Shown piece after piece: positions 40,846 through 48,247 of a stretch of DNA of 59,555 bases. Numbering within the stretch: the stretch's first letter is position 1; each line of letters starts with the position of its first letter. Below the pieces are notes generated by a model. That model saw only the letters and a list, made by a program, of their open reading frames with translations, was not told the origin of the DNA and did no database searches. Made by a program: the position numbers and the translations under genes. Origin of the DNA: Azospirillum isscasi (lineage in GTDB: Bacteria > Pseudomonadota > Alphaproteobacteria > Azospirillales > Azospirillaceae); the NCBI RefSeq assembly GCF_030849505.1, contig NZ_JAUJFI010000013.1, positions 1 to 59,555 of the forward strand. Direction: 5' to 3'.

Positions 40846-43251
40846 CTACCCGGCCTTGCGCTCCGCCTCCGCCGGGGCGGCTTCCGACACCAGCGCGGCG
40901 CGGACGGCGTCGTCCACCCGCTCCAGCCAGACGAAGCTCAGCCGTTCGCGCACCGCGGCGGGGATGTCGTCGAAGTCCTTGCGGTTGCGGGCGGGCAGCA
41001 TGACCGTCTTCAGGCCGGCGCGCTGGGCCGCGACCACCTTTTCCCGGATGCCGCCGACCGGCAGGACCAGCCCGCGCAGGCTGATTTCCCCGGTCATCGC
41101 CGTGTCGGAGCGGATGCAGCGCCCGGACAGAAGCGAGACCAGCGCGGTGAAGATCGCCACCCCGGCGGACGGCCCGTCCTTCGGGATGGCGCCCGCCGGG
41201 ACGTGGATGTGGATGTCGAAACGGTCCAGCCCCTCCGGGTCGAGGCCGAGATCCTTCACCCGCGACTTGACGAGGCTCAGCGCCGCCTGCGCGCTCTCCT
41301 TCATCACCTCGCCCAACTGGCCGGTCAGGATCAGCCGGCCCGAGCCGGGGAAGCGGCTGGCCTCGATGAACAGGATGTCGCCGCCGGCCGGGGTCCAGGC
41401 GAGGCCGGTCGCCACGCCGGGCACGCTGGTGCGCATCGCCACGTCGTTCTCGAATCGCGGCGGGCCGAGGATCGCCGTCAGATCCGCCGGCTCCACCCGC
41501 AGCCGCTCCACCTCGCCCTCGGCGATGCGCACCGCGGCGTGGCGCCCGACCGCGCCGATCAGCCGTTCCAGATTGCGGTTCCCGGCCTCCCGCGTGTAAT
41601 CGCGGATGATCGCCCGCAGCGTGTCGTCGGGAAGGTCGAGCTGGTCCGGCTTCAGCCCGTTGGCGGCACGCTGGCGGGCCAAAAGGTAGCGTTTGGCGAT
41701 TTCCAGCTTCTCGTCCTCGGTGTAGCCGGACAGCTCGATCACCTCCATGCGGTCGCGCAGCGGGCCGGGGATGGTGTCCAGCACGTTGGCCGTGGCGATG
41801 AACATCACCTTCGACAGGTCGAAGGGCACGCCCAGGTAATGGTCGCGGAAGGTGGCGTTCTGCTCCGGGTCCAGCACCTCCAGCAGGGCGGCGGAGGGAT
41901 CGCCGTGGAAGCCCTGCCCCAGCTTGTCCATCTCGTCCAGCATCAGCACGCAGTCGCGCGTCCCGGCCTTGCGGATGGCCTGCACGATGGTGCCGGGCAG
42001 CGCCCCGACATAGGTGCGGCGGTGGCCGCGGATCTCGCTCTCGTCATGGACGCCGCCCAGCGAGACGCGGGCGAAGGCCCGCCCGGTCGCCCGCGCGATG
42101 CTCTGGCCGAGCGAGGTCTTGCCCACCCCCGGCGGCCCGACGAAGCAGAGGATCGGGCTGCGCCCCTCCGGGTTCAGCTTGCGCACCGCCAGGAATTCCA
42201 GGATGCGGCGCTTGACCTTCTCCAGACCGTAATGGTCCTCGTCCAGGATGCGGCGCGCCTCGGCGATGTCGATGCGGGATTCCGAGCGGCGGTCCCACGG
42301 CATCTCGATCAGCCAGTCCAGATAGCTGCGGACCATCGAATATTCCGCCGCCGCTTCCGGCATGCGCTCCAGCCGGCGCAGCTCCTTCTCGGCGTGCTCC
42401 CGCACGTCGGGCGGCATGCCGGCCTTGGCGACGGCGTCCTGAAGCTCCCCGATCTCGGCCTGACGGCCCTCGTCGGCCTCCCCCAGCTCCTTCTGGATGG
42501 CGCGGAGCTGTTCGCGCAGGAGATATTCCCGCTGCCGCTCGTCCATCGCCTCGCGGGTGCGCTCGCGGAGGTCGCGGGACAGGCGCAGCACCTCGATGCG
42601 CCGGGCCAGCAGGCCGCCCACCTTGTCCAGCCGCTCCGGCAATTCGACGGTCTCCAGCACCTCCTGCTTCTCGGCGGGCTTCAGGTCCATGTAGCTGGCG
42701 GTCAGGTCGGCCAGTTCGCCCGGGCTTTCGATGGCCTGCACGGCGGCGAGAAGCTCCGGCGGGGCCTGGGGCAGCAGTTGCAGCGCCTCCGCCGCCTCGT
42801 TGCGCAGGTTCAGGAAGCGGGCCATGACCTCCGGCGTGGCGGCGTCGCTTTCCTCCACCATCTCGACCCGGGCGGCCATGAAGGGATGGCCCGGCACCCA
42901 TTCGAGGATGCGGAAACGCTGCTGGCCCTGGCACACCAGATGGTGGGAGCCGTCGGGAGTCGTGACGTAACGCAGGATGCTGGCGGTCGTGCCGACGCGG
43001 TGCATGTCGGCGCCGGTCGGCTCCTCCACCGCCTCGTCGCGCTGGAGCAGGATGCCGACCGGGCGTTCGGTACGCGCCGCCTCCTGCGCGGCGGCGACGG
43101 AGCGCGCCCGCCCCACCGTGACCGGCAGCACCACCCCCGGGAACTGCACGAGGTTCCGCACGGGGATGACCGGGATCACATCCTCCGGCAGCCCGGAGGC
43201 GGGCGGCGTCCGGGGATTCGGCGTGGCTTCGGCGGCGTGCTCGTCCGTCAT
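40846..43251 (-). CDS. lon: ATP-dependent protease Lon
   Basis: 801 residues. The N-terminal substrate domain starts IPVIPVRNLVQFPGVVLPVT. The AAA+ module has Walker A GPPGVGKTS at about 372. The catalytic dyad is Ser695 (GPSAGVAIF) and Lys738 (GGIREKVVAAQ). Lon degrades damaged and regulatory proteins in the cytosol. It follows hsp20 directly: an in-frame ATG at 43266 overlaps the hsp20 stop (ATGA), but ATG 43251 has a better AAGGA site and is used here. The link to hsp20 and DUF2934 under an EcfG-type promoter suggests this copy is a stress-specific Lon, possibly not the only one. Confidence 0.95.
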   Translation of the reverse strand: MTDEHAAEATPNPRTPPASGLPEDVIPVIPVRNLVQFPGVVLPVTVGRARSVAAAQEAARTERPVGILLQRDEAVEEPTGADMHRVGTTASILRYVTTPDGSHHLVCQGQQRFRILEWVPGHPFMAARVEMVEESDAATPEVMARFLNLRNEAAEALQLLPQAPPELLAAVQAIESPGELADLTASYMDLKPAEKQEVLETVELPERLDKVGGLLARRIEVLRLSRDLRERTREAMDERQREYLLREQLRAIQKELGEADEGRQAEIGELQDAVAKAGMPPDVREHAEKELRRLERMPEAAAEYSMVRSYLDWLIEMPWDRRSESRIDIAEARRILDEDHYGLEKVKRRILEFLAVRKLNPEGRSPILCFVGPPGVGKTSLGQSIARATGRAFARVSLGGVHDESEIRGHRRTYVGALPGTIVQAIRKAGTRDCVLMLDEMDKLGQGFHGDPSAALLEVLDPEQNATFRDHYLGVPFDLSKVMFIATANVLDTIPGPLRDRMEVIELSGYTEDEKLEIAKRYLLARQRAANGLKPDQLDLPDDTLRAIIRDYTREAGNRNLERLIGAVGRHAAVRIAEGEVERLRVEPADLTAILGPPRFENDVAMRTSVPGVATGLAWTPAGGDILFIEASRFPGSGRLILTGQLGEVMKESAQAALSLVKSRVKDLGLDPEGLDRFDIHIHVPAGAIPKDGPSAGVAIFTALVSLLSGRCIRSDTAMTGEISLRGLVLPVGGIREKVVAAQRAGLKTVMLPARNRKDFDDIPAAVRERLSFVWLERVDDAVRAALVSEAAPAEAERKAG

Positions 43252-43262
43252 TCGACTGTCCT

Positions 43263-43670
43263 TCATCCCATCTTGTCGAGCGTCAGCACGAGGCATCCCG
43301 CCGACAGCTCGCGCCGTCCCATGCGGAAGGCCCCGGCGGGCAACTCGATCCGCCGTTCGAAGCGGCCATGGGGAATCTCAAGCCGGTGGATGATCCCGTC
43401 GCAGCCCAGCGGCAAGGTCCGCTCCCCCGCGACCACCAGAACGCCGTCCTCGACGGCGACGTGAAGCTGCTCGGCAGCGACGCCGGGCAGGGCCACCACC
43501 ATGGTCACGGCGTCCTCCGTCTCGTAGACGTCGATGGGCGGCGTCCAGCAGGCGCGGCGGGGGCCGGGCGGGGCCGGGCGGAAGAACTGGCGGTGCAGCC
43601 GCTCGGCGCGGTCCAGCAGTTCGACGGCTTCCGACCACATGAAGGAAGCGGGATCGCGGCGGGGCGGCAT
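43263..43670 (-). CDS. Hsp20/alpha-crystallin small heat-shock protein
   Basis: 135 residues. The alpha-crystallin domain runs from about residue 44 (PPIDVYETEDAVTMVVALPG) through the VAVEDGVLVVAGER strand and GRFERRIELP to the final LVLTLDKMG. It keeps the LPG and ERxxG-type positions of the family. The short N-terminal region limits oligomer size. It holds unfolded proteins for refolding or degradation, which suits its place just before lon. A GAGGAGA ribosome site lies before the ATG. Confidence 0.92.
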   Translation of the reverse strand: MPPRRDPASFMWSEAVELLDRAERLHRQFFRPAPPGPRRACWTPPIDVYETEDAVTMVVALPGVAAEQLHVAVEDGVLVVAGERTLPLGCDGIIHRLEIPHGRFERRIELPAGAFRMGRRELSAGCLVLTLDKMG

Positions 43671-43703
43671 GGCGTCTCCTCGGAGGCAAGGGGCGTGGCG
43701 GGA

Positions 43704-43913
43704 TCAAATGCCGGCGCCGGAATCCGCCGAGGCGGGGGCAAGGCCGCGGCGCTCGTCGGGGGCTTCGTCCCTCGCCCGCTCGTCCTCCTCCCGGAGTTCG
43801 CGGCAGGCGCGCTCCCAATGCTCGGCGCGGCGGCCTTCGGGGCGCCCCTCCCGCTCCCAGATTTCGTAGGCACGATGGCGGATGCGGTGTTCGTCCGTCG
43901 CATGTTCGGGCAT
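43704..43913 (-). CDS. Small DUF2934 protein
   Basis: 69 residues. HRIRHRAYEIWEREGRPEG and RAEHWERACRELREE are the DUF2934 signature. Such small basic proteins are frequent among general stress response genes of Alphaproteobacteria; their function is unknown. ATG 43913 has GGAGGGGAG upstream and starts the family. It is first gene of DUF2934-hsp20-lon, with a 33-base gap to hsp20. Confidence 0.85.
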   Translation of the reverse strand: MPEHATDEHRIRHRAYEIWEREGRPEGRRAEHWERACRELREEDERARDEAPDERRGLAPASADSGAGI

Positions 43914-43994
43914 CGCGGCGCTCCCCTCCTTCCCGCCCCTTCGCAGGCACGGCCCGTCCGGCCGCACGAGCCGGGGCTCATTCGTCGTTTCAGC

Positions 43995-44019
43995 AACGGC
44001 GGGGAATCGCAGGCGTTCC
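43995..44019 (-). promoter_or_regulatory. EcfG-type general stress promoter of DUF2934-hsp20-lon
   Basis: On the minus strand GGAAC (44019-44015) is followed by 16 bases and CGTT (43998-43995). This is exactly the alphaproteobacterial EcfG (general stress sigma factor) consensus. It is about 75 bases before the DUF2934 start, a normal leader length. The combination of motif, distance and stress genes makes it one of the best regulatory calls in the window. Confidence 0.75.
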
Positions 44020-44040
44020 GCTGACCTTGCGGACATCAGA

Positions 44041-44074
44041 CGGAAGAATGGGGCAGACGGAAGAATGGGGCAGA
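44041..44074. repeat. 17-base tandem duplication
   Basis: The unit CGGAAGAATGGGGCAGA occurs twice in a row (44041-44057 and 44058-44074) and a third partial copy begins CGGAGGAAG. It sits directly upstream of the EcfG-type promoter, between the DUF2934 gene and the small membrane gene. Confidence 0.9.
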
Positions 44075-44089
44075 CGGAGGAAGGGGGCT

Positions 44090-44341
44090 TCAGAGCCGGT
44101 CCGGCCCGTCCGGCGGGCCGGGGCGCCCGGCCTCCTCGTCATGGCCGCTGCGGTTGCTGAGGAAGACCAGAGCCATCAGCCCGATCGCGACGGCGCTGGT
44201 CAGAACGGCCCCGCCGACCAGGGCGAGCAGGCCCGGCAGGCTGAGGCCGAACAGGTCGAACCCCGTCGCCGCCCAGGCGGCGAGAAGCGCCGCCAGGACC
44301 AGGACGGGACAGGCGATCAGAAACATGCGGAGCCAGGACAT
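44090..44341 (-). CDS. Small two-helix membrane protein
   Basis: 83 residues. Two hydrophobic segments (MFLIACPVLVLAALLAAWAA and LPGLLALVGGAVLTSAVAIG, then LMALVFLSN) flank a short turn. The polar C-terminal tail (RSGHDEEAGRPGPPDGPD) probably lies in the cytosol. I do not recognise the family. It is upstream of the DUF2934 operon and downstream of the universal stress protein on the same strand, so it may belong to the stress island. Confidence 0.65.
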   Translation of the reverse strand: MSWLRMFLIACPVLVLAALLAAWAATGFDLFGLSLPGLLALVGGAVLTSAVAIGLMALVFLSNRSGHDEEAGRPGPPDGPDRL

Positions 44342-44431
44342 GCGCGCTCTCCAGGCGGTGCCGGGACAGCCTCTACATGGCCGCCCGGCGCCGCGGAGGA
44401 AAGCCCGCCGCCCGGTTCCTTGATCCGGCCG

Positions 44432-45256
44432 TCAGTGGGACAGCAGAAGCGGCACCGGGCAGGTGCGCAGGACATGGCGCGTTCCGCCGCCCCGGTGCAG
44501 GAAGGGGAATCCATAATGGCCGTGCGCGCCCATCACCAGCAGGTCGGCCCCGGAGTCCGCGCTGCGGGCCAGGAGGGCGTCCATGGCGCCGATGTCCGAG
44601 ACGGTGAAGTGCGTCTGCTCCGCCTTCACGCCGTGCAGCGCCAGATGATCCAGCAGCCCGATGCGCTGCGGCTCCGCGCCGCCGGACGCGGCGGCCTGGG
44701 TCAGCACGGTGATGACCGTCACCTCGCTGGCCGCCTGGAGGAAGGGCATGGCGTCGGCCAGGGCGCGGGCGGCCTCCCGCTCGGCGTTCCAGGCGACGGC
44801 GACGCGCTTGCCGATCGTCGGAACGCTGCCGGCAAAGGGCAGCACCAGCACCGGACGCCCCGAATTCAGCACCACCTGCTCGTTCAGCTCCTCCGGCGCC
44901 ACGCCGTCTCCGGCGCTGCGGTCGAACTGGCCCAGCACGGTCAGGTCGGCGAAGCGCGACCAGATGATGGTCTCGCGGATGACGTGGTTGTGTTCGCCGT
45001 GGGTCAGCCCGTGCCATTGGCCTTGCAGGCCCGACGCCTGGAGCTTGTCGCGGAACAGCTCCTCGCTGCGGGCGGCGGCCTGCTCCAGATGGTCGCTGGA
45101 GCGGCGGGCGATGATGCTGGTGGCGCTGCGGTCCGGCTGCGCGAACAGGCCGCGCAGGAACGCGCCGTTGTTCTTCGCCAGCGCGATGGCCGCGTCGAGC
45201 CGCGTTTCCACCTGCGGACCGGAATCGAGGTGCACGAGGATGTGCTTGTAGGTCAC
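44432..45256 (-). CDS. Tandem universal stress protein
   Basis: 274 residues, two UspA folds. The first (TYKHILVHLDSGPQVETRLD) lacks a clear nucleotide loop. The second has VMGAHGHYGFPFLHRGGGTR, giving the G-2x-G-9x-G ATP-binding pattern, then TCPVPLLL. The start is a GTG at 45256 with GGGAGGAAC six bases before. Such proteins respond to nutrient or oxidative stress. It is 90 bases upstream of the small membrane gene on the same strand. Confidence 0.92.
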   Translation of the reverse strand: MTYKHILVHLDSGPQVETRLDAAIALAKNNGAFLRGLFAQPDRSATSIIARRSSDHLEQAAARSEELFRDKLQASGLQGQWHGLTHGEHNHVIRETIIWSRFADLTVLGQFDRSAGDGVAPEELNEQVVLNSGRPVLVLPFAGSVPTIGKRVAVAWNAEREAARALADAMPFLQAASEVTVITVLTQAAASGGAEPQRIGLLDHLALHGVKAEQTHFTVSDIGAMDALLARSADSGADLLVMGAHGHYGFPFLHRGGGTRHVLRTCPVPLLLSH

Positions 45257-45397
45257 GAAGTTCCTCCCGTTGTTTTTGTTCGGACGGGCGAGCCGGTCTG
45301 GCTCCGCACCGGTTCCGATTGTTCCTCTTGCCGCGCCGCAACGCCAGCAGGAAAATTCAGCCGGACTTCCAGCGGGATGAGCGGTGCGGACGCTCCG

Positions 45398-47230
45398 TCA
45401 GAACCGCATCCGCAGGCGGGCGGTGAAGGCGTGGTTGTGGCCATCCGCCCCCGACAGTTCGCCGCGGTAGCCGACGGCGGCGCTGACCGCCTGCCAGAGC
45501 CGGGCGGACAGCCCGGCGCCGATCACCAGGGAATTGCGGGCATCGCCGCCGGGGCTGACGCTGTTGGCGGCCCCGCCGGGCAGGCGGACGGTGACGGTGC
45601 GCGCGTCCTCGGCGAACTGGTGCTCCCAGGCGATTCCCAGGCTGGGCTGAAGCACCGTCCGCCCGAGTTCCACAATGGTGGAGGCTTCGGCGCCGACGCT
45701 GCTCTCCAGCGATTCGGCGCTCTGCCGCTCGACGCCCAGCGACAGCAGGCCGGCGCCGTTCTCCTGATAGCCGTCGATGCGCGTGTGGATGTAGCGCAAG
45801 CCCAGCCGCGGTCCCAGCGCCACCGGGCCGAGCTGCGCCGTGTAGCCTCCGGCGACCGACAGGGCGTAGGTCCGCCCGTCCGTCTCCGCCGAAGCGTTGG
45901 GAAACGGGGCGAAGCCGGTCGCCCGGTCGATGTCGCCGTAACGGTCGAAGGAGACGCTGCCCGCGACGGCCAGGAGGAAGCCCCGCGCCTCCGTCACCGC
46001 GTGCAGGCCGATGGTGGTGCTGGTCATGTCCAGCGTCCCCGCCCCCTCGTCCAGCTTGGCGTGGCCGCGCGACCCGCCGACCGACAGCCCGACGCGGGAG
46101 GCCGGCCCGACCGGCAGTTCCGCGCCGACGCCGCCCGACTGGGCGTTGAACCGGAATCCCTGCCGCTCCGGCGTGCCGCCCAGACGGCCCCACGAGGCGT
46201 CGCCGATCAGGAATGCGGTCAGCTCCCCGGAGCCGAGCGGCGCCTCCACCCGCGTTGCGGCGGGGCCGGCGATGGAGCCGAGCAGCGCGCGGTGCCAGCT
46301 CCGCGCCGCCTCGAAGGCCAGTTCCGGCTGCATCGCCACCGTCTCCGCCGCGTCGTTCAGCGCCAGCAGCGCACCCTGCATGTATTGGGCGATCAGCAGG
46401 TGGGCGGCGCGGGTCGGGTGGATCTCGTCCCAGTAGACGGTCTGGTCGGCCTGCGCCTCGGTCGCGCAGGCGCCGGTCGGCGTGTTGCCCGACAGGCAGG
46501 GGGTGACGGTGTTGGCGAAGCCATAGGCCGCCGGGTTGGCCGCCACCGCGTGGTACAGCGCGTTCACGTCCGCCACCACCACGGTGACTCCCAACCGCTT
46601 CTCCACGTCGGCCATGGCCTGGGCCAGCAGCGTGTTGTGGAAGGCGGTGACCGTGTTCAGCAGGGCGGCGCGGTCGGAGTTGCGGGTGTCGGGAATCGTG
46701 CCGAGATCCGGCAGGTTCGGCACCAGGAAGGTCTTCCCGCCGAGCGCCGCCAGCCGCTCCACCGCCGAGACGATGTTGCCGACCGTCTGGCCGATGAGCC
46801 CCGTGGGGTCCGACCCGGCGGAGACGCGGTTGAAGTAGTCGTTGCCGCCCGCCCAGACCGCGAACAGCCCGCCGCCGGTCCCGCCGGGCCGGCTGAGCAG
46901 GAACTGGCCCACCTGCCCCTGCACGCCGGGAACGCCGGTCTGCGACAGGGTGCCGGTCTCCGCCCCGCCATAGGCGAAGTTGGTCTTCTGGTCGGGCTGG
47001 CTGCCGATCAGCGGGGCCAGCCGCTCCACCCACACGGGGCCGTTGGAGAAACGCCCGTCGTAATAGGGCGGGCTCTGCGGAATGGCGCCTTGCGTCAGCC
47101 CGTAGACGCGGCCCGTGTCGGACAGGCTGTCGCCGAAGACGAACACCCGGTCGAACGGCACCGCTCCGGCGGGTGCGGAAACCAGAAGCGCGGCCCCCGC
47201 CGCCAAACCCATCGCCTTGCCCGCCACCAT
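45398..47230 (-). CDS. GDSL esterase autotransporter
   Basis: 610 residues. Signal peptide 1-23, then a GDSL lipase/esterase passenger: FVFGDSLSDTGR (catalytic Ser35), AVWAGGNDYFNR (block III Gly/Asn) and YWDEIHPTRAAH with the Asp-His pair. From about 330 an autotransporter beta barrel follows and ends in an aromatic FTARLRMRF, as required for outer-membrane insertion. The arrangement is the EstA type: esterase displayed on the cell surface. In Pseudomonas EstA affects rhamnolipid formation and motility; a role here is unknown. ATG 47230 has GGGGAAGGGG upstream. Confidence 0.9.
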   Translation of the reverse strand: MVAGKAMGLAAGAALLVSAPAGAVPFDRVFVFGDSLSDTGRVYGLTQGAIPQSPPYYDGRFSNGPVWVERLAPLIGSQPDQKTNFAYGGAETGTLSQTGVPGVQGQVGQFLLSRPGGTGGGLFAVWAGGNDYFNRVSAGSDPTGLIGQTVGNIVSAVERLAALGGKTFLVPNLPDLGTIPDTRNSDRAALLNTVTAFHNTLLAQAMADVEKRLGVTVVVADVNALYHAVAANPAAYGFANTVTPCLSGNTPTGACATEAQADQTVYWDEIHPTRAAHLLIAQYMQGALLALNDAAETVAMQPELAFEAARSWHRALLGSIAGPAATRVEAPLGSGELTAFLIGDASWGRLGGTPERQGFRFNAQSGGVGAELPVGPASRVGLSVGGSRGHAKLDEGAGTLDMTSTTIGLHAVTEARGFLLAVAGSVSFDRYGDIDRATGFAPFPNASAETDGRTYALSVAGGYTAQLGPVALGPRLGLRYIHTRIDGYQENGAGLLSLGVERQSAESLESSVGAEASTIVELGRTVLQPSLGIAWEHQFAEDARTVTVRLPGGAANSVSPGGDARNSLVIGAGLSARLWQAVSAAVGYRGELSGADGHNHAFTARLRMRF

Positions 47231-47348
47231 GCCCCTTCCCCCTCGCCGCCGGATGCCGGGAAAACAGGAGGATGGCGTGGAATTGGGGGGCGGTACCGCC
47301 TTTGCGCCGGGAAGGGAAGCCGCCTGGACGGGTTCATCCGACCATGGG

Positions 47349-47366
47349 GGACCCATGCATGGGTCC
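47349..47366. promoter_or_regulatory. 18-base perfect palindrome upstream of the autotransporter
   Basis: GGACCC ATGCAT GGGTCC reads identically on both strands. It lies about 120 bases upstream of the autotransporter start codon, in the gap to the cytochrome b561 gene. It may be an operator; its length makes a chance occurrence unlikely. No promoter hexamers are obvious around it. Confidence 0.5.
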
Positions 47367-47450
47367 GTCCCATGGAGGAGGCAGGACCTCGCCACTCGGC
47401 GGGCGGCGTCCCCCGGCTTTCCGGTGCGGACGCCGCCCGCTCCTTTCCGC

Positions 47451-48026
47451 CTAACGGCGGCCCTGGGGCAGCATGCGGCGAAGCGTCCCGTCCTTCAGCA
47501 CATATTGGTGGACCAGCGCGGCAACGGCGTGCAGGCCGGCGACCACGATGATGAGGGTTCCGAGAAACTCGTGCGCCTCCTCCAGCGTGTGGCCGAACGC
47601 CTTGTCCTCACCCACCAGCGTGGGCAGCGTGAACAGGCCGAAGACGGTGACGGAATGGCCGTTCGCCTGGGTCATCAGCACGCCGCCCAGCGGCACGGCG
47701 ATCATCAGGGCATAGAGCGCCAGATGCCCGCCCTTCGCGGCCAGCAGGAGCAGCGGCGCGGTGCCGGCGGGCATGGGCGGCGGCGGGCTGACGGCGCGCC
47801 ACACCATGCGCAGCGCGACCAGGGCCAGAACGAGCACACCCAGCGACCGGTGAAGGTCCATCAGCGCGGTCCGCTCCGGCCCGCGGGGCAACAGCCCGCG
47901 CCCCTGCGCGATGGCGAAGGCGACCAGGATCAGCAGGGCGACGCTCCAGTGCAGGAACAGCATCACCCCGTCGTAGCGGGTCTTCACGGGCGGCTGGACG
48001 GCGGCCCCGGAAAAGGCGTTGGACAT
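47451..48026 (-). CDS. Cytochrome b561-type membrane protein
   Basis: 191 residues with four membrane helices. Candidate haem-binding His occur in FLHWSVAL, DLHRSLGVL, AHEFLGTL and LHAVAALVHQY, as in the bacterial CybB family. It would carry electrons from the quinol pool across the inner membrane, possibly for superoxide oxidation. It is single, with an upstream gap of 220 bases that should hold its promoter. Confidence 0.9.
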   Translation of the reverse strand: MSNAFSGAAVQPPVKTRYDGVMLFLHWSVALLILVAFAIAQGRGLLPRGPERTALMDLHRSLGVLVLALVALRMVWRAVSPPPPMPAGTAPLLLLAAKGGHLALYALMIAVPLGGVLMTQANGHSVTVFGLFTLPTLVGEDKAFGHTLEEAHEFLGTLIIVVAGLHAVAALVHQYVLKDGTLRRMLPQGRR

Positions 48027-48247
48027 CGGGAGTCCCCCTCATCGGCAGAAACGTGCAAGTCCTGCCGATCCTGCCCGGAGGCGACTGAACCGAAGCTGAA
48101 CGGCGGACCCCGGGACAGAGATGGGGCGCGCGTGGCGGGTCCGCGTTGTGACCGCCAGGGTGGCCCGGCACACCGGTCGGGCCACCCCGATCAGACGGGA
48201 GCGTTCCCCCTGTCCGCCGTCGCCGGACGGCGCGTCACGATCGCTCG

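Noticed and set aside
40660..43464. A 934-codon plus-strand frame opposite lon
   Set aside because: Shadow of lon; no recognisable motif.
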